Counted from the stretch's first letter, positions 12,870 to 25,350 are shown. The stretch is DNA of 64,000 nt from Icerya purchasi (GCA_039619475.1 CM077115.1:503647352-503711351), one strand, 5' to 3'. The notes: generated by a model not told the origin, from the sequence alone. Numbers and translations: made by a program.

Positions 12870-14400
12870 TTGATCCATGAAGAAAGAACATCTGCATGGA
12901 ATATTATTACTCGACACTTTCGAAACAAGCGAAAAGGTACGAAACGCGCAAAATCCGGCCTTCGCGGTCGAGCGGCCCTAAACAATTTCGCGGCATTTTC
13001 GCACATTGCACCGGAAAGTAACAATAAATATAGACGAAGAAGATTAGATTGTTAATTTGTGGGCCAATGCGCGCTGGCAACTATAATGGAGCACAGATTG
13101 ACGATGATGCTTGATGATAATGATGGTTGATGATGATATTGTTCGGCGGTGGCGGCATTTTAGCCGTACGTGCGGCCGTCTTATCTCGGATAAAATATTA
13201 CGTAAATAAATATTCAGTGTGCGCATTAAGCGGTCGGCTAGCCGGCTTCTCTTCGGCTACAAACCTTGAACCGGGCCAGATTACAGACACGCGTCATTTC
13301 GCATTATCGCATGCGCCGGACCGGCAGGGGCGAACTCTTTTCGAAAGATATTATAACAGTATCGAAGTCGAAGCAGCGCGCACATCCAGAAAAAGAAGTC
13401 CACGATATCCGGGGTCGCGATTGAAGAAAAAAACTACGACGCTCCCCACATAATAGTTGGCCTTTAGGCGTCTTGTCCGATTCTGCTCTAGCGTGTGTGT
13501 GGTGTAACAAACAATTGTAAACGGTACAGCTGGCTCGCGCCAAGACCTATTGGCATCTTCGTGAAGAAGCAAATAGTATACACAACTCTCTGCGTACGTG
13601 CAGCGATGAAAGATTAAAAGAAACGGGAGTGAGCGAGAAAGAGCGAGCGAGAGGTGAAAAAAAGATTAAAAGAAATGCACCGAGATGAGGGTAAGAAAAT
13701 AAAATAGACGACAAGACTGAACGAGGAGACGGAAGAAGAAAAGGAAGGATGAATAAAGCTCGGATGATGCGGTAAGAGTTAGCAGCTGTCCGAAAGGCAG
13801 GTGTGACTTGAGACTCCGCCGTGGCAACGAAAGATGGTCTGATGGCAGAGTGGCGAGGAATTGTGATGCTGCTACTGAACGTAAGGAATCGAGTAAAAGA
13901 ACCGCGAACTTGAACACACTCGGCGTGCACCGCGGCCGATGAGCTGGAAGAAGAAGAAATGCGTTCGCGCTCTAGCCGAGTCGAAAAATAGAGGTTCCCG
14001 CTCAGCCTGTGCAAGGAAGAAAACAATAAGAGCAACGAGCGGAATATAGGCTTCAAAGGTATTGTGGGGTCGCGTTTGAACTCTATTCACTGTTCGCCGT
14101 TCGAAAAAAAAGATCGTTATGTAATCTGTTCTTTTGTCGAATTTCAATGGAGAGTTTGAAGATTTTACAACAATAAGAAATTCAGCGAATATGGAATTAA
14201 GTTTTCGCTGTTGCTGCTTGCCTGCCTGGTCGACTGAAAAGCGCCCGGAATTAACATTCGTTTGTTACCAACCGGCTTATATTTCATCGCAGAACAAATG
14301 AACCCGAATGTTCCGAATTATTAAATTGGCCACCGAAGCTCTCCGCGCCAGGCCTTTCGTTTCCCTCTAGCCCCGATGCTGAGAATTTGTCGCCAATTCG
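12870..14400. other. GC- and CpG-richer stretch, possible promoter or 5' exon region
   Basis: GC content and CpG frequency rise clearly above the flanks, especially at 12.94-13.45 kb and 13.75-14.05 kb. Words such as GCGCGC, GGCGGTGGCGG and ACGCGTC occur, and a purine-rich block spans 13.6-13.75 kb. Several overlapping open frames exist on both strands, but none resembles a known protein and they contradict one another. CpG retention suggests unmethylated, possibly regulatory DNA. A GGGTAAGA donor-like word lies near 13.69 kb. No gene model can be supported. Confidence 0.35.
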
Positions 14401-14655
14401 GCAAATTTAAAAATTTAAAAAAAAAAAACAAAATACAAGCTTGATTTTTTAATAGGACGTAAAAATGTAAAATTAACCCACAAAAATGCAATAATAAAGC
14501 CTGATTGATTGATTATTCCTCTCCATTATTGATTATCGTTTAAATACATAGTATTCGATGAAAATTCGGCATAATTTATGCAGGCTACGCGGTTGGATAC
14601 CGATTCGAGAAAGTGTTCACCACATCCATTTACACACTTATTTAATCGTTTCGAT

Positions 14656-14703
14656 ATCATTATCATTATCATTATCATTATCATCATTATCATTATTATT
14701 ATT

Positions 14704-14757
<54 letters not shown>
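14656..14757. repeat. (ATC)n/(ATT)n microsatellite
   Basis: About 100 bp of mixed ATC and ATT units. Open frames across it are low-complexity artefacts. Confidence 0.95.
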
Positions 14758-15031
14758 TGTACAATATTAAAAAATTTTTCGTAAAAAATTACGTAAACAG
14801 CAGCTGTGAAGATATTTGTTTATCACGCCTAATTTTTACAAGTTTTTTTAAAAACAAAATTTAACTGCGCATATAACATTTTTGTTTTTTATTTCCTCAA
14901 AAAAATTTCACTTTAATAGAAGAAAAATTTGTCGTTTATATTAAAATTAATTCTGTATTACACTATATACGTAACCATTTATACATATACATAAAAAAAT
15001 ATACATATATATAAAAATATATATACATATA

Positions 15032-16351
15032 CACCCTGTCAAGAAAGTATCGGGAATTGTTAAATAAAACGAACAATTTTTAATTTTCATCCAAATTTAT
15101 TTTGTCACCTTCAAAATAACATCCATTCGAAGCGATGCACATATGCCAACGCTTTTTCCACTCGGCAAAGCACTTCTGATAGGCGGTTTCCGGGATGGCC
15201 TTTAGCTCTCGCGTCGCATTCGTCTTGATGTCATCAATCGATTCGAAGCGCATTCCCCGTAGCAGAAATTTGAGTTTTGAGAATAGGAAAAAGTCGCAGG
15301 GTGCTAAATCTGGTGAATACGGCGGTTGTTCGATGATATTTACCGAGTGTTTGGCCAAAAACTCATTCACAATTATGGCTTTGTGAGACGGCGCATTATC
15401 GTGATGGAGAATCCAAGAATTGTCGACCCACAAATCGTTACGTTTACGACGGATAGCCTCTCTCAAACGTCTCAAAACACTTAAGTAAAACTCTTTGGTG
15501 ACTGTCTGTCCGGCTGGCACATATTCATAGTGTACCACGCCTCGAATATCGAAGAAAACAATCAACATGATCTTCACTTTCGATCGGCTTTGGCGAGGTT
15601 TTTTTCGGCTTTGGCGCGCCAATTGGCCGCCATTCGGACGATTGCTGGTTCGTAAGCGTGTCGTACTCGTACACCCATGTCTCGTCACCAGTAATTATCT
15701 TTTCCAAGAAGGTAGGATCCAAATTGGCTCGATCCAGCATGTCTGCAGCTACCTGTTCTCGGTACTTTTTTTGAAAGAAATTCAGGTCTTTCGGAACAAG
15801 CCGAGCCGCAACGCGTTGCATACCCAATTTTTCGTGCACAATCGTACGTACGCTCTCGTGTGACATGCCCAATCCATGAGCCATCTCTCTCAAGCTCACA
15901 TGACAATTTTCAGCAACGATTTCCTTGATTTTATCGACGTTATCATCGGTCACACTCGTTGAAGGCCGTCCAGAGCGAGGCATGTCTTCGACCGTCTCCC
16001 GACCATCCTTGAACGCTCTGTACCACTCGTAAACCCGCGTTTTTGATAAAGCAGATTCACCAAAAGCCTTCTGTAACATTTTCAGTGTATCGGCACAAGA
16101 AATTTCGTTCGAAACACAGAATTTAACACAAGTACGTTGTTCAATATTTTCACTCATTGTAAAACTTCGACAAAACACTTCAAGGTCGACTGATTTTAAC
16201 AGCTGCTGTAAACACACTGGTTGACAGATCGCGCTAAAAATAGGCATCATAATACAAAACAGTTGTACCAACCTGGAAAAAAAAAATTATCTGCCTAGCT
16301 ATTACCCGGGAGATTTAAATTGACAATTCCCGATACTTTCTTGACAGGGTG
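15032..16351 (-). mobile_element. Complete mariner element with 29-bp inverted repeats
   Basis: The element is 1320 bp long. Its 29-bp terminal inverted repeats (15032-15060 and 16323-16351) are perfect and begin CACCCTGTCAAGAAAG. They are flanked by TA dinucleotides (15030-15031 and 16352-16353), the expected mariner target duplication. It encodes one transposase on the minus strand, broken by a single frameshift. Perfect ends and one coding lesion imply a recent insertion. Confidence 0.95.
15080..16157 (-). pseudogene. Mariner transposase, one frameshift
   Basis: This is a cut-and-paste transposase of the Tc1/mariner superfamily (DD34D), acting in the nucleus on its own terminal repeats. 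The likely start is the ATG at 16157 (MSENIEQ). An open frame extends 38 codons upstream of it but has no mariner character. The N-terminal part shows the helix-turn-helix region with WYRAFKDGRE and RSGRPSTS. Catalytic residues sit in ITGDETW, HHDNAPSH and LAPCDFFLF, and the last two aspartates are separated by 34 residues. A 7-nt A run on the minus strand (15599-15605) shifts the frame just after the PKPKK segment. One base fewer would keep the frame, giving about 358 codons against the usual 345 or so. All three catalytic aspartates remain. The copy is inactive as it stands. Confidence 0.92.
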
Positions 16352-16639
16352 TATATAAAAATATATATAAATAAAAATCAAAAAATGTGTTAGTCTGCCC
16401 ATTTGTCTGTGCACGTTAATCTCACGAACTATCGAATTAATTTTGTTCCGTTATTTTGGAAGATTTTGATTTTAATACATAATGTATGTTTCTGGTGTAA
16501 TTTAGCCGAACTTCGGAGGAGAGCGTTGTTAATTAAACGGGGAAAACAGAAAGATAAAATATACTGAATAAGATGAAAAAAAATTTAGATAAAATTTTTA
16601 CTCTGGCAAATATTTTAAATAAAACGTTTACCATAGAGT

Positions 16640-17490
16640 AAATATAAATTAAGCGTCATGGCTGGATGCGCAGTACTTACAGATGATTCCGACATAATAC
16701 GGTATTCATTGCCAAACAGCTTTTCAGTTCCATCTGCAGAACTATATGCCATAAAACTTTCAGTCGATCTATCAGTACAGCCCAACAAAGATTCTCTTAT
16801 TTGCACACATTCTCGCTTTTCACTTTCATCTCTATCACAAACGCGCAATAAATCACAAAATCCCATCGCTTAAAATGTAATCTCAGTTATATCTACCGCT
16901 TCGATTCGTCTCACCTTCACGTGGATTCCCGGTCACAAGGGCATCATGAAAAACGAGCTGGTGTATCTTGCAGCGAAAGAGGCCACTTTATGCCTCCCGA
17001 TTCCAAGTCATACCACTACCATCATCGGACTTTTCTACAACAATCAGATCTCTGCTAAAAAAGAAATGGTCGAAGATTTGGCATGAAGTTCCTACTTCGA
17101 ACAAATTACGTTCAATCCGCTCAAATACTGAAATTTGGAGTACTTCATCAAGATCCGGCCGTAAAGAAGAAGTTATATTATGCCGTCTGCGCATTGGCCA
17201 CGCAAAAATATCTCATTCGTTTTTATTAAATAACTCAGATCCCCCTCCGACTTGTGACCTATGCTCTGTTATCTTCTGGTAGTCTGCCAAAATTCAATCT
17301 ATTCCGGCCCCAATTACGTCTGTCCCGTTCGCTCACTGAAATTCTAGAAGACAATAAACAGAATGTCTAGCTGCTCTTCAGATTTCTGAGACTATCCAAT
17401 ATCCTTAATAACATCTAAACTCTATTCACCCGTGCCAATGTTGCGGTACACGGCACGTTAATGGATACAATACAATACAATACAATTAAG
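16640..17490 (+). mobile_element. LINE 3' fragment with RNase H remnant and (TACAA)n tail
   Basis: The plus strand shows an RNase H start (GCAVLTDDSD), the SAELYAIK segment near 16.74 kb, and the C-terminal motif FTWIPGHKGIMKNELVYLAA near 16.92 kb. There the usual GNxxAD is degraded, with the aspartate position replaced. It continues with LRIGHAKISHSFLL and a PTCDLC zinc-knuckle-like segment near 17.26 kb, and ends in (TACAA)n at 17465-17487. Stops and frameshifts are frequent. It is 5'-truncated and inactive, and of a different lineage from family A. Confidence 0.7.
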
Positions 17491-17705
17491 CACATAATTA
17501 CTATGGAAAATATAAATATAAGCTTTTTATTAATTTCTGGCGTAAGTAAAATCGCGACTCCCGGGCTCTTCTCTCCTATTTTTGTATTACTCAAATCATT
17601 AAACTCCTACGACAGAATCTAAGCATGCATAAGTTGCGCTCCTAACCTAGCTGCTGAACAGGTTGCTGAGAGTTTAAATAAGAAATGTTTTTTACGCCCT
17701 CTGAT

Positions 17706-18740
17706 TTTTTTTTTTTTTTTTTTTTTTTTAATGGTTTATTTTAGCAAAAGTGTATATAAAGGTGCAAGGACTAAGAGTGGAAATAGCAAATCGCAAATTA
17801 AAAAAGAAAAAAAGATAAATAGATAAAATAAACTATACTGAAGAAACGAAAAGTTGTGTGTAGATAGTCCTTGCAAGAGTACTTATACAATAGTAGAGGC
17901 AATGATCAGGATGACAACAACATAGTCCCAACCATAGCCAAAAGGTGATTATAAATTTAGTTGCATAATAAAGAAATATTTATCAACTATGATGCAGTAA
18001 AAATTAAAATAAAAACAATAAACAGTAATGGGTTCACGGTTGAATTAGTTTTACAAAAAAAAAAAAGAAAAAAGAAAATTGTAAGTGAATTAGAAACTAA
18101 ATAATAATACTGCTATCAACATTTAAAAACTATTATCTACAAATATGTTAGTATTATAGAGAAAAACATTTTTTATGCGGTATAAGATTATTTACCGTAA
18201 TGCAGCAGAAGTTGAACATAGTTGTAACTAGTAAGTTTTCACTGTATTCTGTATTGTATTAACTGAAGTTAATAAATACATTAGTGAATGAGTTCGAAAC
18301 TTGAGCAGCATTGCATGTTCACAGAACTTGAGGAAGTTGACTTGATTTTTGTTGTTAAGGAGAAGAGAGTCCATTTTTTCAATATTTTATTTTGTGCGAA
18401 GAACCGCAAAGGCAGGGCATTCAAAGACAAAATGATTTAAGTCGTCCAGGGCACCAACAGTGCAGCAACCACACTGAGGATCCATAGTAATGCGAAACCT
18501 ATGCAAATAGGTAGCAAACTTGCCATGGCCAGAAAGTACCTGCGAGTTGTAAAAATTGATACTTAGTTTTTTTAGCTTCAATCTCTCAGTAATGTTAGGA
18601 AATATTTGATATGTTTTTCTACCTGTAGGATCCATATCCCATCTTCTCTGCCATTCGCTTGTTAAGGCATATAAAACTTGTTTAGTAAATTCTTTGATTG
18701 AGAGAGTCTGACTAAATGTTCTCTGATTTAGCAAAACTTT
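17706..18740 (-). mobile_element. R1-like LINE 3' fragment
   Basis: A 115-codon minus-strand frame (18387-18734) matches the C-terminus of the R1-clade element at 25.4-29.7 kb. Shared features are WQRRWDMDPTGRKTY against WQERWDVDNTGRKTY, then SGHGKF, then a C-x2-C-x9-H-x4-C knuckle. A 3' UTR of about 650 bp follows and ends in a T run at 17706-17729, the poly(A) tail on the minus strand. It is a 5'-truncated copy of a related but distinct element. Confidence 0.8.
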
Positions 18741-19480
18741 TTGTTGGATGATGATATTAGAAAATGCATCTTTACATAAATATTTAATTAGAAACCCCTT
18801 TTAGAGGAATAAACCTTATTCACATTTAAAGCCCACGAAAGCAGGAGGGAAAGATGACGGACAGCTTATAGAATAAATGAAGAGGAAAATGAAATAGTCA
18901 AGAAGGGGTAAAAACCGGATGATTGCATGAAAGCAATGTGATTTTCAGAAATGAAACTCAGTTACGTGTTAGGAGTATTTCAGTAAAAAAGGTTAAGCGT
19001 CGTAGGAAGCAGCTTTATAACGTAGATATAGTATTACTGCATAAAGTACCAGTCATGCAGAAATGTTACATTATAAATAATTTTTTAATTACAGATCTTT
19101 TATTTTTTTTTAATTTAGCAACTATGCCAGAGTATTAGTGATGTTCCAAGAAAAATATATATTAAAATTACAGAAGAATTAATAAACAATTTTGTAATGT
19201 GAGTTTTAATAGTTTGCTAACAGAAATATTATTTACATTTAAATCTTAAATCTTTGCTTACTACCGTGGTTTGCTGTTGTGAACTGTACTTGGAGTTTAT
19301 TTTAATTGTTATATTAGTAATATTCACAAAAGAAAAAAACCTGAATAAAGAAAATATCTTTAGTGGAAATAAAAAGTCCACATTATAGAAAAAAGAGAAA
19401 GAATTAAAGATTAAAACGAGTATTAATACGCGGGTCTCGATAACGGTTTGCGGTCAAGTAAATAGGCCGTTTATAGAATA
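18741..19480. other. No recognised gene
   Basis: AT-rich with short open frames. No family was recognised. Confidence 0.4.
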
Positions 19481-19484
19481 ATTA

Positions 19485-19960
19485 TTTTAACAAAGGAACT
19501 CTTTTATAACGTGAACAGCGTTCGTGCATTGCTCGGTAAAGATCGGAGATTTTCGATCCACGAAATTCAAGGTCGTTTACGAGAAAACGGGTTCATTGAA
19601 ATTTCGTATGGCAGTGCTCGCTTAAAAATCCTTTGAAGGAGGCTTATTCAAAACAAAAAATAAAAAAAAAACAAAAACTGTTAAAAAAGGATCATCTTCA
19701 TTTGCGACAATGCTCGTTACCGATGCTGTGAATTTGGACAGTCTATGCTCCGGATTTAGCGCCATCGGATTTTTATCGTTTCCTCTGTTTAAAATTGGCG
19801 GTTAGCGGCACGCAATAGCAAAAGGTTACAGTTCAACGTCTTAAAAAATTTCGCCGCAGTATGTGGTACTCACGCGAACTTGAATAACTCGTATCACGTC
19901 ACGATACTTGCCAGTATCTTCGTGAAATTTTTATAGTCTTATTAGACAACTCCGTATTGC
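19485..19960 (+). pseudogene. Decayed mariner transposase, internally deleted
   Basis: The plus strand encodes a helix-turn-helix-like N-terminal piece (about 19.51-19.63 kb, with DRRFSIHEI and SYGSARLKIL). After a gap it gives a C-terminal piece with YAPDLAPSDFYRF near 19.74-19.78 kb, the region of the third catalytic aspartate. The central catalytic part is missing and A-rich filler sits between. It is not the same lineage as the element at 15.0 kb. No terminal repeats were found. Confidence 0.6.
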
Positions 19961-19980
19961 TATATTGATTGCTTTTTAGA

Positions 19981-20092
19981 TAAAATTTCTGATCGGATCA
20001 AAATATAACCGACTTCTTTACTTACCTTTTGTTTCTGGGTAAAAAGGTCCTTGGTTGACGAGCCCAAAAAAGAAGAAAAAAAAAAAAAAAAA
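19981..20092 (+). mobile_element. LINE family A 3' end
   Basis: It carries TCGGATCAAAATATAACCGA, the TTTGTTTCTGGGT box, GGTTGACGAGCCCAA and an A-rich tail. It closely matches the end of the copy at 43.3-44.08 kb. It is only about 110 bp long, a severely 5'-truncated copy abutting the mariner remnant. Confidence 0.85.
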
Positions 20093-21413
20093 TCTGTTAA
20101 AATCTGAATACGCTACAGTGTCCCCCCACTGAGAAAAAGAGTACCGGAACTAACTTTTTGAAATAAAAAATACTATAAAAAGAAGAAAAAACAAATTTAC
20201 ACTGATATAATCTCAGGTGCTCCTAATGTAACATATACGAATTGTATGCAATGAGTAATTAATATATTTAACGGTATGTAAATTGCACTTGCTGTAGAAA
20301 ATTTCTTTGGGATCTTAAAATCGGTAAGTATCGGTGATTAATTACTCAATAATCATCGAATAACGTGAAAAAAGGGGAGGGTCTCTTGGGTGGGAGAGAA
20401 ATTTATATTAGCGCAACACACATGAAATATTATCGATGTTATTCGACACGTAATAAAAACACAGATTGGAAAGAAAATTTAATATAAAATGAAAATATCA
20501 TCACTTAGCACGAGAAAGTAGCAGATTGGAATACAGAAAACCGAAACACACATAGCGCCATTTCTCATCGCTGATGGAAATATTACGCGTACAACTTTTG
20601 ACCATTTGCACTGACATTTAAATGGTTGATGATCGCCTCTGTTTATTCTAAAGTGTAAACTGATCAATAGTGGTCCCATATGGGTACCGGTGAGTATTCT
20701 CGAGTAGTCGTTGAAATAAACGTAAATAATATAGTAATTATTATTTATCTTTTTAACAATTTCTTATCTAAACTCAACATTTATAAATAACTCATCAGCG
20801 ACGATCTCTAAAAAAGCAACGTATACAGTTCACTCTGTGTTATTTTCACCCCCCCCCCACCCCCCACCTTACCCTCCTAAAATAAGAATAAAAATAAGCT
20901 TTGCGTCGCCGCTGAAATTCAAAAAATAAAAATCAAAAATTAAAGCGCCGTTTTGTAAAAAAAGTCGAATTTCCCCCATAAAAAGCGGTTAAAAAAATTA
21001 TTTTAATTTTCAAAAAACCTTCAACTGATGCGAAATAAGTTACGGATTTTTTTGCAAAATTGCGTAACAGTGTCAGTTGAGAATTTGCCAAAACGCGTTT
21101 AAAATTTTTGGAAACGTACGTGGTCTTATAGTCGCAACACATTCTCCACAGATGATAAACCAATCGTCTAAACCAAAAAATTAAAATGGCGAGCGGAGGG
21201 TGGGAAGTCAAAATTTTTTATTCGACATCTTTTGTTCCTTGAACGACTTTGCCAATTCAAACAGCCGATGACGATGAAATCCATTCGCGTCAAATTCCTA
21301 AGTCGTCGGTACATCTAGAAAATGCGGCCACCCTAGAAATATTACCGAGTACTGTCATAAAGGTGGTCGGTCTACTACTAGTACTACGTGATAGTAACTC
21401 TAAAACCGGTACC
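20093..21413. other. No recognised gene; C-rich run
   Basis: AT-rich with a C-rich run near 20849-20866. A 96-codon plus-strand frame (21249-21539) runs into a hexamer microsatellite and resembles no known family. Confidence 0.4.
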
Positions 21414-21448
21414 AGTAATAGTATTAGTATTAGTATTAGTATTAGTAG
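21414..21448. repeat. (AGTATT)n microsatellite
   Basis: About five to six copies of the hexamer AGTATT. Confidence 0.85.
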
Positions 21449-21833
21449 AGAACAATTTAGAACTTCTCGATCGAGGCGTCGGGATTTTGAAGAAGGCGCG
21501 ATACTTCAGTTCATCTTAAACAAGACAAAGAACAGCTAACAAGAGGCGAATTTAAAGTGAAGAAAAATTTGCCTTTTGTGAATTATGTCTTCCGGAGGGG
21601 AACGTGGGATTTCTCGGTAGTAGAGTGTGTTGGAAAAGGGGAAAAAAAGACCGAACCGAAAAAGAAAAAAAAAACAAACCAAAAACGAAAAAGAAAAAAA
21701 CATGTAAAACGCTTTGAATGTAGACGACAAACGCGGACTATCTAGTACGGTGTCCGTGAGGCACAGTTTGGTAAAGTACCTTGAAGTACGTGACCGGAGA
21801 AAACTACTCGAAGCAGCCTATCAAAGGACGGCT

Positions 21834-22140
21834 ATTTATTTATTTATTTGGCAGAGAATATAATGTGGCGATTACACGACAAGACTCGATAATTGCTACA
21901 GATGTAACGACCAGCAGACTAGACAGTCATTGATAATATGCGAAGCCTTCGATTCATCTTCCCACAAATGCTTAGAATGATACACGTGGCCCGATGACGG
22001 ACAACACCGCCAATACTCATCTAGTGGACGACACACAGTGCTGCTATCATGACATTGAGCAACTGTTAAAAAATGGGCTCGTTCAATTGCACGCACGTAA
22101 ACACGTCTGTCATGCCAACCAATCAGGATCCGGCTATGTC
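21834..22140 (-). mobile_element. Probable LINE 3' end with (AAAT)n tail
   Basis: The minus strand holds an open frame ending WEDESKASHIINDC, similar in pattern to the C-terminal C/H knuckle of LINE ORF2 proteins. It is followed by about 60 bp and an (AAAT)n tail (21834-21849 on the plus strand as TTTA units). The tail type is shared with the fragment at 30.75 kb. The identification rests on a short pattern. Confidence 0.4.
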
Positions 22141-22214
22141 TTTCGGAGTGCCGAAAAAAAATAAATTTTTCGCGTCTAGCGTGGAAAATTCGGCATAGTT
22201 TTGCTTGTCCGTTG

Positions 22215-22735
22215 TTTCAAAAGACTATACATATATATATATATATACATATATATATGATCATATATTAAAATATATTTGAAATCCTGTTCGATGACAG
22301 CGGCTGCTAACCGTTTTTATCCGATTCTATTCTTCCACTTTTTTTTTTTACTTTTTTTTACTTTTTTACTATTCTAAACATGCAAATCAAAGTTAATTAA
22401 CCAGTTCACAAACAGCTAGAAATACTTGTATTATATATAATATACAAAACACTACATTTTCTTGTATATATTACGCACATTATTCATATTATTCATTTTT
22501 ACGTTGAAGTGTACAAAAAATAAACCTAAAAATATTCGTACGCCAGAAATACCTACTGCAGATTACAATTCACTTATCTCTACATCGACCAGCTGTACAT
22601 TTCAGACCTGTGTCTACCATGTATTTCAACACTAAACAAAGATAAACACAGCCGTAGTAACTATAAACATGTTACTTTTTACTAAAGCGAATAAACGAAC
22701 CACCTTTTTTTGTTGTTGTTTTTTGGAAAAACAAG
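22215..22735. other. AT-rich, TA tract, no gene
   Basis: A (TA)n tract at 22228-22258 and T runs near 22340-22370. Nothing coding was recognised. Confidence 0.5.
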
Positions 22736-25350
22736 GTATGGTGGGGCAAGAGCGGATTTGGGGCAAGAGCGGATTTGGAGCAAGTGCGTCTTTTGTTCAC
22801 AACGTCATAAGTTGGTATGGTGTAAGTATTATTATGGATGCTAGTGAACTATGTGCATAGTTTGTGATCGTAGTATTTTTAATTTATGAAGTTCACAGTG
22901 AGTAATAGAATTGTGAAAATTATTTATTTATTTATTTGCGACAATGTACAAACAACAGTCTTTCGGCCAGTTACAGTTTGCTAAATAACGGTATATAAAT
23001 TTTATTAATCTAGCTGAAACAAACTCACAAAAACCCACACTGGCAAATTATTACAATACGACCGAACAAACTTATAGTGTGGTAAGTATTATAATGTTCT
23101 CTTACAAAACCTACCAGTGCATCTACATTCGAACTCAGTGCCATACACACATATTCAAACCCCCTTGTACAAATACACTAGCATTGGCGGTTCCCAAAAA
23201 ACATCAACTGGCAAGTAGTTATAAAATTTGAAAACATACAAAAGTATTAAATGTACTCAAACAAACGAACAACACAGTCTCAGCAATATCATAAGTTCAG
23301 TGGATATGTGAATTGAGAAGCTGTTGTTCAGTTTATAGTGCCCAGCAGCAGTCGACCACTTGATCTTCAAAATTACGGCAACCCAGCATGTCACGCTGCA
23401 CTTATCTAAACATATTAGCTTTTAATTTAGTCGTAATTCATTTCGTTTGTTTGTTGTTTTTTTTTTTTCTGATGGGCTACACTAGCCCCTGAAAATATAC
23501 TATACGGGGCTAGTGCATACCTGTCGCAAGGGGAAAGTGCGACCTGTAGAACGGAATTAATCCCGATGTTTTTGAAATGCGTTCTTTTTCCCATAAAGAT
23601 GAAGTTAGACGAAGTGAACTAATAAATAACGTGTTATTTAATTTTTCGAGTACCCATGATACAAACATATATATTATACACATATATATATATATATTGT
23701 TATACTCGTTGGAAGTATGAAATTAGGATAGTTGACAATCCATGGAGCTAGTAAAATTTACAATGTGCCTAAAAATACTCCAGCTGATCACACGTTAAAG
23801 GACGGTGAGGTCAAAAAAGTAATTAATTTAGGAGAGCGCCGGATATTCCTTTAAAAGAGGAAAAAGTCTTAGCTGCTGTACCGTAAAGAAATATGGGGAT
23901 TTGGTTTGACTAGAAAAGAAACTATAAATATAGTTGCCAAAGACGTTAGCCACAATAAGTTTAAAACACAATTTAAAAATGGAATTCCTGGGGCGGACTG
24001 ACTTTGAAATTTTTCTAGACGGAGGCACAATTTATCCATTACAGTACCCCACAAAGTATAGAATTTGCAAGAAAAAAAACTTTAGATCCATTTTGTTATA
24101 AATGAATATTTCGACTTACTGGAGAAGACACAATTAAAGAACTAAATTTAGAAAATAAGCCGCATAAGATGTGTAATTTGGGCGAGAGTAATTTTTGTTC
24201 GGACCCCTCGGAAACAAAAATTGTAGGACAACCAGGACTTTCTGCAACTTGCACAACGAGAGTAGTGCCGGCAAAGAAAATACTACAGTTTTAATGTGCT
24301 GTAGCGGAAGTGGTTGTAAAACACCGCCGTTAATGATTTTTAAGGGTAAAAATTTACGACATCAATGGCTTGCACCAAATGGGCGCACTGAATATCCATA
24401 CATAAATGGTTAGATGGACAGTATAGTATTTATAAATTAGTGTGAAAAAAGTTTTTTAAAACGCATCGGGTCAGAACGCCCAATATTTGTTATTACTACG
24501 CATATTGGATATTAGACGTGATACAAATAGAGTAGTCCGTAATAAGTTGACTGTATTAAAACTGACACTTGGCACCAGCAGCCATTTATTGCAACCCTCG
24601 GATTTAACAGTCTCTTAAATCACGTTGGGACACTAAATTAGTTGGATGGCAAAGGAAAAACGTAGGTAATAAAGTTCCTAAATCTGTATGTTCAAAATTA
24701 ATTGGTGAAATATGAACTGAGATAAAGCCAGAATTACTGATATCACTGGTTTTGCCAAAATTATACAATTTAACAGAAATGTTTTATCAAAAGATTGTTT
24801 CAACTGATAAGCTTTCAAACGATGGGAAACTATCAAAGTTCAAGATTCACTGTCAATCGAACAAACTGCCGCTAAGATAAATAGTGCAGCTCAAGAATCT
24901 AATTTGGAACGGCAAACACACAAACTGAACAACCGGAATCAAGTAAAACTTTAAATCAAGTTCCTCAAATATTGAATGCAATGACTTCCAGTACACAAAC
25001 GGAAAATTGTATAACTTTTGAAGGCAATAAAAGGGATATTATTTATAATTAAATCAAAACGAAAACGTATTTGCTCAGGAGCTGAAGTAATTACATAGAA
25101 AGAAGCAGATCAGCATCAATGAGAAAACCTTCAAAATAAACAAGGAAAAAAATCCAAAAAGATCATTGCATATAAAAAGAAGGAAATCAACGAAACCAGA
25201 GATGAGAGTAGTTCAGATGAGAGTGATAATGAAACCTGGAAAACTGATGGGAGCGAAAGTTGTATTACTGAATTTGATAATTTAGATGGTGATATCATGA
25301 ACATAAGAATCTGGAAATTTATCTGAAATAAAACAAAAAGGAGACATCAA
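22736..25350 (+). mobile_element. Decayed pogo/Tigger-like DNA transposon
   Basis: The coding remnant is at 23.74-25.3 kb. The left border is proposed at 22.74 kb because GGGGCAAGAGCGGATTTG is repeated there almost three times, a subterminal pattern common in pogo-like elements. I did not find a matching right end. A (TTTA)n tract at 22923-22937 and a 10-bp stem hairpin (23480-23489 with 23506-23515) lie in the non-coding left part. An R1-clade LINE abuts the right side. Confidence 0.5.
23745..25330 (+). pseudogene. Pogo-like transposase, many stops
   Basis: Fragments in order on the plus strand: an N-terminal HTH-like GASKIYNVPKNTP (23.76 kb); a CENP-B-type region with WGFGLTRKE and FKNGIPGAD then LNFSRRRHNLS (23.89-24.03 kb); and the DDE core start with GKENTTVLMCCSGSG then PPLMIFKGKNL (24.26-24.36 kb), a diagnostic pogo/Tigger/jerky-type segment. 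After that come YPYINGWMDS with its W codon lost, and a tail rich in D, E and S near 25.2 kb. Stops and frameshifts interrupt it repeatedly. Such transposases bind their own termini and integrate at TA. This copy cannot make protein. Confidence 0.75.

Noticed and set aside
13547..14147. 169-codon and overlapping minus-strand frames
   Set aside because: Ser/Phe-rich translations of purine-rich plus-strand DNA, with no domain, and several frames compete.
16158..16271. 38-codon N-terminal extension of the mariner frame
   Set aside because: It has no mariner character; MSENIEQ at 16157 gives the family-typical start.
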